Shown here: positions 17,897 through 25,939 of the stretch, in pieces
Numbering within the stretch: the first letter of the stretch is position 1
Layout of the letters: each line of letters opens with the position of its first letter
Assembly: GCF_030697375.1 (NCBI RefSeq)
Contig: NZ_JAUYQD010000065.1
Coordinates: forward strand, 1 to 64,000
Length of the DNA stretch: 64,000 nt
Source: Rhodoferax sp.
GTDB lineage: Bacteria; Pseudomonadota; Gammaproteobacteria; Burkholderiales; Burkholderiaceae_C
Direction of reading: 5' to 3'
Translations under genes and position numbers: made by a program
Notes under the pieces: generated by a model
Told to the model about the DNA's origin: nothing
Database searches by the model: none
What the model saw: only the letters and a program-made list of their open reading frames with translations

Positions 17897-18248
17897 GGCG
17901 AGTCAGGTGTTTTTCTTCTGGGGTTTGCTGCCTGCTGGCAGCGTCTTTGATGTAGCGTATCCGATCGGCCCGTGCGGGATGTGAAGCCAATGCAATACCC
18001 AGCCAGGAGTACGGCCTATGGTTGCGGAGGTGTTACTGTCTTGGCAGCTTCAAATGCCGACCGCACATTCCATGCGGCTTGCAAGGCATAAAGGGCTGGG
18101 AAGGCGCATGGATGCTGACTCCTTTTCTAGAGGGCAGTGGTATCGATGGGGGGAAGTTTGCGAACCATTGTTTCGCCTTTCCGAAACTATGGTGCACCAG
18201 TCCAGTTGGGTGATCTTTGTTTCGTTATACCGAAAGTATTCGCTTATT
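17897..18248. other. Gene-free region upstream of the hydrolase
   Basis: This stretch holds no convincing full gene. On the minus strand it contains a hairpin with arms GCTGCC/GGCAGC (17927-17942), a 19-codon ORF (18050-18109) preceded by AAAAGGAG, and two TTTCG-N6-CGAAA palindromes (18170-18187 and 18219-18236). It may be a long hydrolase leader or the remains of a lost gene. Confidence 0.5.
18170..18236. promoter_or_regulatory. Two TTTCG-N6-CGAAA palindromes, 49 bp apart
   Basis: The first (18170-18187) has perfect 6-bp arms, GTTTCG and CGAAAC. The second (18219-18236) has 5-bp arms TTTCG and CGAAA. Both have a 6-bp spacer, so they look like two copies of one operator. No regulator for them is encoded next to them. 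Confidence 0.5.
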
Positions 18249-21200
18249 TCACCCACGCGCCCCCGCCGCGACCGCGTCTTGCGCTGTCGGGCCGGTTTGC
18301 AACAAGGCCTCAAACGCCTCGGCGGGCACCGGCCTGGACACCAGGTACCCTTGGCCGTAATTGCAGCCACTCGCGGCCAGCAGGGCGCGCTGCGCCTGGG
18401 TCTCCATTCCTTCGGCGATCACTTGCATGCCCAGCCGGTGCGCCATGATGATGATGGTGTCGCACAGGGCCAGGGCGCTGGAGCCGGGTTCGAGTTTGCT
18501 GGTGAAGGACTGGTCAATCTTCAGGTAGTCGATGTCAAACTTTTGCAGATAGGACAGTGACGAATAGCCGGTGCCGAAATCATCCAGCGCGATCTTGATC
18601 CCTGCCGCGTGGAACTGCTGGAGCGTGTCCTTCACCCCGGCGTCCTCTTTGAGCAACAGGCCTTCGGTGATTTCGATCACCATGGCTTGCCCAGGAACCC
18701 CTTGTTCGCGCATCAGGGCCAGCCAGTCCTGGCACGGGCTTTCGCCGCTGTGGAACTGCACCGGTGACATGTTCACGCTGATTTGAAACTGGGGGTCGTA
18801 CAGGTTCCGCCAGCGCCTGGCCTGGTGCACGGCTTGCCTGAACACCCAGTCGCCGATCTCTAGGATCAGGCCGGTTTCTTCGGCCAGCGGCACAAATTCA
18901 GCGGGGCTGACCAGTCCACGCGTCGGGTGCTGCCAGCGCACCAGGGCCTCGGCCTTGGTGATGCGGTCCGTGGCCAAGTCCACGATGGGCTGGTAGTAGA
19001 CCCGGAACTGTCCGCCCGCCAGCGCGCCGCGCAAGTCATTGGTCATGCGCAGGCGGGTTTGGGCCGCTTGTTGCATGGCCTGGGTGAAATAGCAATACCG
19101 GTTGCGCCCGGTGTTCTTGGCGGCATACATGGCCTGGTCGGCGCTCTGGATCAAGGCCTCCATTTCCGTGGCATCGTGCGGATACAGCGTGATGCCGATG
19201 CTGGCCGTGACAAAGGCGCTCTCCCGCTCCAGCGCGAACGGCTTGGCCAGCGCGTCCAGGATGGTCTGGGCCAGCGAGTCAATCTTTTTGACTTCGCTGA
19301 GTTCGGTCAGGATGAGGATGAACTCGTCACCCCCCATGCGGGCCACGGTATCGGTGTCGCGCACGCAGGCGCTAATGCGTTGGCTGGCCTCCAGTAGCAG
19401 CCGGTCGCCCATGCTGTGCCCCAGTGTGTCGTTGACCTCCTTGAAGCGGTCCAGATCCAAGTACAGCAAGGCGATGGGCAGGTGGGCGCGTTCTGCGCGT
19501 TTGATTTCCTGCCCCAGCCGGTCAAACAGCATGTGGCGGTTGGGCAGGTTGGTCAGGGCGTCGAAGTTGGCCTGTTTCCAGATCAAGCCCTCGGACTGCT
19601 TCTTCTGGGTGATGTCGCGGATGAAGGCGCTGAATTCATAGCCCTGGGCGGTGGTGATCGGGGTGACCGTCAGTTCGATGGGGAACTCGCGCCCGCTGCG
19701 GTGCAGCCCGGAGATCTCGGTGCGCGCGTTCAGGATCGGCCCTGTGCCGCCGCGCAAAAAACGCTGCATACCCGTGACGTGGGCCTCGTGGTATTGCGGC
19801 GGGATCACGGTTTCGTGCAGCGCTCGGCCGAGCGCTTCGGCGCAGCTCCAGCCGAAAATCGTTTCGGCCTGGGCGTTCCAGCCGGTGATGGTGCCTGCGG
19901 CGTCAATTTGCACCACGGCGTCCAGCGCGGTTTCGATAATGGCGCGCAGCCGGCTTTGACTCTCCGCTAACACCTCCTGCGCCTGGGTGCGTTCGGCCAG
20001 CATGGCGCTGAAGCCGTCGGCCATGCGGTTGACGCTGTCGCCCACCAGGCGCAGCTCGTCGCGGGTACGCAGTGTGACCCGCCGACTCAGGTCGCCCTGG
20101 GCCAGCGCATGCGCGGAATGGACCAGTGTGCGGATGCTGCCGACAATGGCGTAGTAGCTGCCGACCGCGAGGTAGACCACCAGCAGAAACAGCAGCATGG
20201 CGCCGCCGACCGTCCAGAGCAAGGCGCTTTTGGCCTCGGCAATGCGCAGCTCGATCAGCGTCTTGGTGGTTGGCAGCATGGTGGCGTGCAGCTGTGCATA
20301 GCCCTTGTCGATCTCCGCAGTGGCCATATCCAGAAAGGCGGTGGACGGCATCGCAAAATGGCCGCTCAGCAAGTCCGAGTCCACCTGCGCGGAAACCTGC
20401 CGTGCCGAGTCGGCGAGGCCCTCATAAGAAGCCAGTAGCGACGCCCGCACTGCCGGGTGGTGATTGCCGGTGTTGTCGATGTTGACCTTAAGCTCCTGGA
20501 GTGCGCTGTCCAGTTGGGCCCGCAGCGCGTTCAATTTGGCGGTCTGGCTTGGGGTCATCGACTTTTGGGTCAGAACCACGGTACCGTAGGCGCGCAGCTG
20601 GCCCAGGTATTCCAGGGCGTGCGGCATGCGTCGGATGGCCGTGTCAATCAGGTAGTAGGTGGCAATTTCCGGGTCCAGGATCAGCGCATAGCCGTCGGCG
20701 ATGGACAGCTCAAACAGCTGGATCTGTTCGATCAGGCGGGTATGCGCGGCGAAGTTCTCCTGCGCCGTCCAAGCAAGGCCTTGGGTGCGCAGCCGCTCCC
20801 AGTCTTCTTGGATGTGGTGCAAGGCTTGGCTCGATGCCAGGGGGGCGGGCAAAGACTGGGCCAGCACGCGCAATGCCTGCGCCAGCTGGGCTTCCTGGGC
20901 GGTGCGCCGTTCGCGCAGCGCTGCATTGCCCCCGAGCAGTGCGGCCGAGAGCCCGCGGTGCAGTTGCGCCTGCTGCACGGTGCGCGACAGTGGCTCAATC
21001 AAGGCCAGCCCCTGGAGCTGGCGCAGCGAGGGCTGGATCACGCGGTTCAGGTTGACGAACAGGCCATAAATCACCACCGCAATCGCCACCAAGGACACCA
21101 GCCACAGCAGTGTGAATTTTTTGCTGTAGCCCATGCGGTTCAACAGGGCGATGGCGGGTGCGAAGATGGCCGGTTCAAACTTCCGGCGTTGGTGGTTCAA
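18249..21200 (-). CDS. Membrane PAS-GGDEF-EAL c-di-GMP protein with NIT-like sensor
   Basis: A protein of about 983 aa. A membrane helix is followed by a long periplasmic helical region whose first part (QQAQLHRGLSAALLGG) resembles nitrate/nitrite-sensing NIT domains, then a second membrane helix, HAMP, PAS, GGDEF and EAL. GGDEF is intact (ARMGGDEF) with an RxxD inhibition site (RDTD) upstream. EAL is intact too (KAEALVRWQHP, NMSPVQF, EITEG, DDFGTGYSSLSYL, AEGMET), so both synthesis and breakdown are possible. I use the TTG at 21200, which has GGGAG about seven bases upstream. An ATG at 21254 and one at 21134 are alternatives. Confidence 0.87.
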   Translation of the reverse strand: MNHQRRKFEPAIFAPAIALLNRMGYSKKFTLLWLVSLVAIAVVIYGLFVNLNRVIQPSLRQLQGLALIEPLSRTVQQAQLHRGLSAALLGGNAALRERRTAQEAQLAQALRVLAQSLPAPLASSQALHHIQEDWERLRTQGLAWTAQENFAAHTRLIEQIQLFELSIADGYALILDPEIATYYLIDTAIRRMPHALEYLGQLRAYGTVVLTQKSMTPSQTAKLNALRAQLDSALQELKVNIDNTGNHHPAVRASLLASYEGLADSARQVSAQVDSDLLSGHFAMPSTAFLDMATAEIDKGYAQLHATMLPTTKTLIELRIAEAKSALLWTVGGAMLLFLLVVYLAVGSYYAIVGSIRTLVHSAHALAQGDLSRRVTLRTRDELRLVGDSVNRMADGFSAMLAERTQAQEVLAESQSRLRAIIETALDAVVQIDAAGTITGWNAQAETIFGWSCAEALGRALHETVIPPQYHEAHVTGMQRFLRGGTGPILNARTEISGLHRSGREFPIELTVTPITTAQGYEFSAFIRDITQKKQSEGLIWKQANFDALTNLPNRHMLFDRLGQEIKRAERAHLPIALLYLDLDRFKEVNDTLGHSMGDRLLLEASQRISACVRDTDTVARMGGDEFILILTELSEVKKIDSLAQTILDALAKPFALERESAFVTASIGITLYPHDATEMEALIQSADQAMYAAKNTGRNRYCYFTQAMQQAAQTRLRMTNDLRGALAGGQFRVYYQPIVDLATDRITKAEALVRWQHPTRGLVSPAEFVPLAEETGLILEIGDWVFRQAVHQARRWRNLYDPQFQISVNMSPVQFHSGESPCQDWLALMREQGVPGQAMVIEITEGLLLKEDAGVKDTLQQFHAAGIKIALDDFGTGYSSLSYLQKFDIDYLKIDQSFTSKLEPGSSALALCDTIIIMAHRLGMQVIAEGMETQAQRALLAASGCNYGQGYLVSRPVPAEAFEALLQTGPTAQDAVAAGARG

Positions 21201-21515
21201 CTGAAGCTCCCTAGGGTTGGTTTCTCTGGCGCGGCAGCCTAGAGCAGCGTCCATCTCAGCACACGCCTTGTTTCAAGTCAAGCCGATTTGTTAACAACCC
21301 ATCGCGTGATGGCGACAAAGTAAGCCAGCGCCCCCTCAAGGCGCCTTTAGCCCTTAAATCCGCCTGCGCATCCGCAGCCTGGGGCGGGGAATGGCGTGTG
21401 CGTTTTGTCGCTCGTGTTTAGGCATGCACCATGGCCGCTGCGCTGCGGTCTCCTGGTGCTTCTGACGCTCAAAAGGATCAAACCGGACCAAAGAAAATAT
21501 TGTTGGGAACCCGCC

Positions 21516-22136
21516 TCATGCGCGCCTGTCGGTTGACGCGGCACCCACCACGGCGCGCAGCAAGGCGCCGGCGGCGCTTGCAATCATTTTGAGGTCCTGC
21601 GCCTGGCCTTGTTCAATGAGTTGGAGCACCAGTTCATTGATGCCCCCCACCACCGCCATGGCCATGTCCGAGGTCAATACTGCAGCGCCCTCTGCGGCAT
21701 TGATGATTTTGAGCATGAAATCCGCGATTTCCAGGTTCACGCGCCTGCGTGCCGCCAAGCCATCCGATCCCAGCCCCAGGATTTCGATGAACAGGGTGCG
21801 CATCAAGATGGGGTTGCCCGCCAGGCAGCCCAGATAGGCGCCCATGGCCTCGTCCACCTGGTCTTGCCAGGTGCGCGCCGGGTCGATCGAAGAGCGCAGC
21901 GCGTTGAGCGCATAGCGGCTGGCCGACTCGTACAGGGCGATCAGGCAATCGGCCTTGGTGTCAAAGTGTTCGTAGAAGGTGCGCCGGGACACGCAGGCTT
22001 CCCGCACGATGTCGGCGATGGTGATGGTGCCGTAGCCCTTGGCGGCGACGGCACGCGCCATGCCGTCAAACAGCCGTTGGCGGTGCTCGGTAGCTTCAAT
22101 GTTGGGGTTGCTTGCGTCCATGGCCGTAGTGTGCAT
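21516..22136 (-). CDS. TetR-family transcriptional regulator
   Basis: A 206-aa protein with a TetR helix-turn-helix (about 22-68; TITIADIVREACVSRRTFYEHFDTKADCLIALY) and a helical ligand-binding C-terminal domain. It diverges from the fabG-maoC-thiolase-fadE cluster. The intervening 129 bp carry two identical-architecture palindromes (GGTAC-N6-GTACC). It is probably the repressor of that cluster, with an acyl-CoA as a plausible effector (inference). An alternative ATG five codons downstream exists. Confidence 0.9.
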   Translation of the reverse strand: MHTTAMDASNPNIEATEHRQRLFDGMARAVAAKGYGTITIADIVREACVSRRTFYEHFDTKADCLIALYESASRYALNALRSSIDPARTWQDQVDEAMGAYLGCLAGNPILMRTLFIEILGLGSDGLAARRRVNLEIADFMLKIINAAEGAAVLTSDMAMAVVGGINELVLQLIEQGQAQDLKMIASAAGALLRAVVGAASTDRRA

Positions 22137-22180
22137 TGGGAGTTAGGGTCTAACGCCTAATATCCAAGAATAACCCATTT

Positions 22181-22240
22181 GGTACTTGACGGTACCGAAC
22201 AAGAAACGCATCATCCGGGCCGCTGGTACCGACACGTACC
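22181..22240. promoter_or_regulatory. Twin GGTAC-N6-GTACC operators and promoter of the acyl-CoA cluster
   Basis: GGTAC-N6-GTACC occurs at 22181-22196 and again at 22225-22240, both followed by GAA, 44 bp apart (about four helical turns). The spacer of the first contains TTGACG (22186-22191), which with CATCAT (22209-22214) at 17-bp spacing makes a possible plus-strand promoter. A TetR dimer on the first site would cover the -35 element. Confidence 0.7.
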
Positions 22241-22265
22241 GAAATTCATCATTCAGAGACACACC

Positions 22266-23675
22266 ATGACTGACTCCTACCTCAATTTTGCCAACTCCCC
22301 CCTGGGTGCCAAGCTCGCGGACTCACTGGGTTTGCCCAAGCCCCTGCCTCTGGAGCGCTACAAAGCCGGGCAGCCGGTGGTCAAGGGATCGGTTTTGCTG
22401 GGCGGTGGCGGTGAGCCCCAGTTGCTGGAGTCGCTCGCAACAGTGTTCAAAGCCCTGGGCGCACAGACTGTGGCCCATGCCCAGTTGCCGCAGTGGATGC
22501 CGATTGCCAACAAGGCCGGTCTGATGACAGGCCGCTGGGGCGTGGACGGCAAGCCCGGTGAAAAGGTCAAGGCCCTGGTGTTTGACGCCACCGGCCTCAC
22601 CGACAGCACCCAGTCGGACGCGCTGTACACCTTCTTTCACGATGCCGCCCGCTCGGTATTGCCCTGCGGCCGCGTGGTGATTTTGGGCCGCCCGCCCGAG
22701 CTGTGCCAGAGCCCGCGCCAAGCCACCATCCAGCGCGCGCTGGAAGGCCTGAGCCGGTCCCTGGCCAAGGAACTCAAGAAAGCCATTGCGGTGCAACTGG
22801 TGTACGTGGCCGAAGGTGCGGAAGACCAGATCGAATCGACCCTGCGCTTTTTGCTGTCGCCGCGCAGCGCCTATGTGTCGGCCCAGGTCATTCGCATTGG
22901 GCAGGCCGTGGGCACGCAAGTCGCACCAAACGACTGGGCCCAGCCGCTGGCCGGTAAAAAAGTGCTGGTCACCGGTGCCTCGCGCGGCATTGGTGCCTCC
23001 ATTGCCGAAGTCATGGCCCGCGAAGGCGCCCAGGTGATTTGCCTGGACGTGCCGCAAGCGCAGGCTGGGTTGGATGAAGTGGCTGCCAAGATTGGCGGCA
23101 CCGCCATTGCCCTGGACATCGGTGCGCTGGACGCACCGCAAAAGCTGGTGGACGCGGCCAAGGCCGATGGTGGCTGGGACGTGGTGGTGCACAACGCCGG
23201 CATCACCCGCGACAAGACCATTGCCAACATGAAAGAGCATTTCTGGCAGATGGTGGTCAACGTCAACCTGTCCACCCAGGAGCGTATCAACGACGCGCTG
23301 GTGGAGTCGGGCGCATTGAAGGCCGGTGGGCGCATCGTGTGTGTGTCGTCCATCTCCGGCATTGCCGGCAACCTGGGCCAGACCAACTACGCCCTGTCCA
23401 AAGCCGGTGTGGCGGGCATGGTGCAAAGCACCGCCCCCATTTTTGCCAAGAGCGGCATCACCATCAACGCCGTGGCACCGGGTTTTATCGAAACCCAGAT
23501 GACCGCCGCCGTGCCCTTCGCCATCCGCGAAGCGGGCCGCCGCATGAACTCCATGAGCCAGGGCGGGTTGCCACAGGACGTGGCCGAGGCGATCGGCTGG
23601 TTTGCCAGCCCCGCCTCCAGCGGCCTGACCGGCAATGTGGTGCGCGTCTGCGGCCAAAGCCTGATCGGCGCCTGA
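22266..23675 (+). CDS. High-molecular-weight FabG-type 3-oxoacyl reductase
   Basis: A 469-aa protein, about twice the size of ordinary FabG. The C-terminal half (about 235-469) is a complete short-chain dehydrogenase: cofactor motif TGASRGIG, NAG in HNAGITRDK, catalytic Ser (VSSISG) and YALSK with Tyr and Lys. The N-terminal half is a degenerate Rossmann-like domain. This architecture matches mycobacterial FabG4, an NADH-dependent 3-ketoacyl-CoA reductase. As first gene of the cluster it probably interconverts 3-ketoacyl-CoA and (R)-3-hydroxyacyl-CoA. Start at ATG 22266; an open extension upstream covers the operators. Confidence 0.9.
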   Translation: MTDSYLNFANSPLGAKLADSLGLPKPLPLERYKAGQPVVKGSVLLGGGGEPQLLESLATVFKALGAQTVAHAQLPQWMPIANKAGLMTGRWGVDGKPGEKVKALVFDATGLTDSTQSDALYTFFHDAARSVLPCGRVVILGRPPELCQSPRQATIQRALEGLSRSLAKELKKAIAVQLVYVAEGAEDQIESTLRFLLSPRSAYVSAQVIRIGQAVGTQVAPNDWAQPLAGKKVLVTGASRGIGASIAEVMAREGAQVICLDVPQAQAGLDEVAAKIGGTAIALDIGALDAPQKLVDAAKADGGWDVVVHNAGITRDKTIANMKEHFWQMVVNVNLSTQERINDALVESGALKAGGRIVCVSSISGIAGNLGQTNYALSKAGVAGMVQSTAPIFAKSGITINAVAPGFIETQMTAAVPFAIREAGRRMNSMSQGGLPQDVAEAIGWFASPASSGLTGNVVRVCGQSLIGA

Positions 23676-23701
23676 TGTCTGCGCGCCCTACGGAGCCCTC
23701 C

Positions 23702-24586
23702 ATGAAAACCATTGAAATCGACAAGCCCTCCCACCCGGCCCAGATGTACATGGGCGCGCTGCGCTCCAGCACCAAGCGCCCCGGCGCCGTCAAGGCCTTG
23801 CCCAAGGTCAGCTATGTGCGCCCGAACGTGGTGCTGGATGCGGCCGAAGTCGCCGCCTATTCCGCCGTATGCGGTTTCAAGGAAGCCAATGGCGTGCCGC
23901 TGACTTACCCGCAAATGCTGACCTTTCCGCTGGCCATGGAGTTTTTCGCCTCGGAAAACTGCCCCTGGCCTGCCATGGGCACGGTGCACCTGGCCAACCG
24001 CATCCAGCAGCACCAGCGTCTGAATGCCGGAGATGCCTTGCGCGTCGAGATGCGCACTGGCAAGCTGGTTGCCCACGAAAAAGGCCAGATTTTTAATCTG
24101 GAAATGGCCATTTCGCGGGACGGTGAGCTGGTGTGGGAAGCCACCCAGACCCTGCTGCGCATCGGCGTCAAAGCCCCCGTGGGCACCGCGTTTGCCAGTG
24201 CGCTGACGGCGGATACGCCCCTGTCCCACCAGGCCGATTTCTCGGCGCCTGCCGATATCGGGCGGCGTTATGGCCTGGTGTCGGGCGACCTCAACCCCAT
24301 TCACCTGTCCGCCGTGTCGGCCAAGCTGTTTGGCTTTCGCCAAGCCATTGCGCACGGTCTGTGGACGAAGGCGCGGGCGCTGTCGGCGCTGCTGCCGCGC
24401 CAGCCTCTGGAGCAGGCCGAAGTGAACGTGGAATTCAAAACACCGCTGTTTTTGCCGGCCCGTGCTTCGCTGTGGTCCACCCGCGGCGTCAAAGGCCCGC
24501 TGGCCCAGAACGCCTTGTTTGAAGTGCGCAACGCCAAGGGCGACAAACCGCACCTGCGTGGCCACCTGAGCTACCAAACCCGCTGA
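23702..24586 (+). CDS. MaoC-family (R)-specific enoyl-CoA hydratase/dehydratase
   Basis: A 294-aa hot-dog protein. The C-terminal half carries the hydratase-2 motif YGLVSGDLNPIH with catalytic Asp and His (about residues 197-209); the N-terminal half is the degenerate hot-dog of two-domain MaoC proteins. It would hydrate or dehydrate (R)-3-hydroxyacyl-CoA, matching the stereochemistry of the FabG product upstream. The ATG at 23702 has CGGAG seven bases before it. An ATG at 23675 overlapping the fabG stop is possible. Confidence 0.88.
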   Translation: MKTIEIDKPSHPAQMYMGALRSSTKRPGAVKALPKVSYVRPNVVLDAAEVAAYSAVCGFKEANGVPLTYPQMLTFPLAMEFFASENCPWPAMGTVHLANRIQQHQRLNAGDALRVEMRTGKLVAHEKGQIFNLEMAISRDGELVWEATQTLLRIGVKAPVGTAFASALTADTPLSHQADFSAPADIGRRYGLVSGDLNPIHLSAVSAKLFGFRQAIAHGLWTKARALSALLPRQPLEQAEVNVEFKTPLFLPARASLWSTRGVKGPLAQNALFEVRNAKGDKPHLRGHLSYQTR

Positions 24587-24631
24587 ATTTGCCCTGGTTT
24601 TTTTGTTTCCTCATTTTTATAAGAACTCACC

Positions 24632-25924
24632 ATGACCACTACCACTCGCCGTGTTGCCATCGTTGGAGGCAACCGCATCCCCTTCGCCCGTTCCAATACG
24701 GTGTATGCCCAAGCATCTAACCAGGAGATGCTGACCGCCACGCTGCAAGGCCTGGTGGACCGTTTCAACCTGCACGGCGAGCGCATGGGTGATGTGGTCG
24801 GTGGCGCGGTGATGAAGCACGCACGCGATTTCAACCTGGTGCGCGAATGCGTGCTGTCCACCACGCTGTCGCGTGAAACCCCCGCTTTCGATTTGCAGCA
24901 AGCCTGCGGCACCGGCCTGGAAGCCGCCATGGTGGTGGCCAACAAGATTGCCCTGGGCCACATCGAGTGCGGCATTGCCGGCGGTGTGGACACCACGTCC
25001 GACGCGCCCATCGCCCTGAACGAAAAGCTGCGCAAGATCTTGCTGGAAGCCTCACGCGCCAAGACCATGCCCCAGCGCCTGACGGCACTGGCCAAAGTGC
25101 GCCCCGCCATGCTGCTGCAACCCGCCTTGCCCCGCAATGGCGAACCACGCACCGGCTTGTCCATGGGTGAGCACGCCGAACAGATGGCCCAAGAGTGGGA
25201 CATCAGCCGTGAAGACCAGGACGCATTGGCATTCAAAAGCCACCAGAACCTGGCCAAGGCCTACGAGGCCGAGTTCTTCAATGACCTAATGACTCCGTTC
25301 AAGGGCGTGAGCAAGGACAACAACTTGCGCGCCGACCTGAGCATGGAAAAACTGCGCAGCCTGAAGCCTTGCTTTGACAAGAAGGTGCGTCCTGAGCAGG
25401 GCACGTTGACCCCCGGCAACTCCACCCCGCTGACCGACGGCGCGTCGGTGGTGCTGCTGGCCAGCGAAGCGTGGGCGGCTGAGCGCAATCTGCCGGTGCT
25501 GGCCTACATCACTTTCAGCGAAGTGGCTGCGGTGGACTTCTACGACGAAAAAGAAGGCCTGCTGATGGCCCCAGCCTACGCCGTGCCCCGCATGCTGGCA
25601 CGCGCAGGCCTCAAGCTGCAAGACTTTGACTACTACGAAATCCACGAAGCCTTCGCCGCGCAAGTGCTGTGCACCCTGAAGGCCTGGGAAGACAAGAAGT
25701 TCTGCAAAGAGAAGCTGGGCCTGGACAAGCCCCTGGGCAAGATCGATATGAAAAAGCTCAACGTCAACGGCAGCTCGCTGGCCGCAGGCCACCCCTTTGC
25801 CGCGACCGGTGGACGCCTGATTGCGACCTTGTCCAAGATGTTGGCGCAAAAGGGATCGGGCCGTGGCCTGATCTCCATCTGCGCAGCCGGTGGCCAGGGC
25901 GTGGTTGCCATCATCGAACGTTAA
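24632..25924 (+). CDS. Acetyl-CoA C-acyltransferase (thiolase, FadI-like)
   Basis: A 430-aa thiolase. The nucleophilic Cys is in DLQQACGTGLEA (about residue 90). His of HEAFAAQ and the C-terminal Cys/Gly motif CAAGGQG complete the active site. The length and the insertion before the last motif fit the FadI-type long-chain 3-ketoacyl-CoA thiolases rather than PhaA. Together with the reductase, MaoC and dehydrogenase genes it makes a near-complete set for chain shortening or extension of acyl-CoA. Confidence 0.92.
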   Translation: MTTTTRRVAIVGGNRIPFARSNTVYAQASNQEMLTATLQGLVDRFNLHGERMGDVVGGAVMKHARDFNLVRECVLSTTLSRETPAFDLQQACGTGLEAAMVVANKIALGHIECGIAGGVDTTSDAPIALNEKLRKILLEASRAKTMPQRLTALAKVRPAMLLQPALPRNGEPRTGLSMGEHAEQMAQEWDISREDQDALAFKSHQNLAKAYEAEFFNDLMTPFKGVSKDNNLRADLSMEKLRSLKPCFDKKVRPEQGTLTPGNSTPLTDGASVVLLASEAWAAERNLPVLAYITFSEVAAVDFYDEKEGLLMAPAYAVPRMLARAGLKLQDFDYYEIHEAFAAQVLCTLKAWEDKKFCKEKLGLDKPLGKIDMKKLNVNGSSLAAGHPFAATGGRLIATLSKMLAQKGSGRGLISICAAGGQGVVAIIER

Positions 25925-25939
25925 TAGAAGCACACTCCC

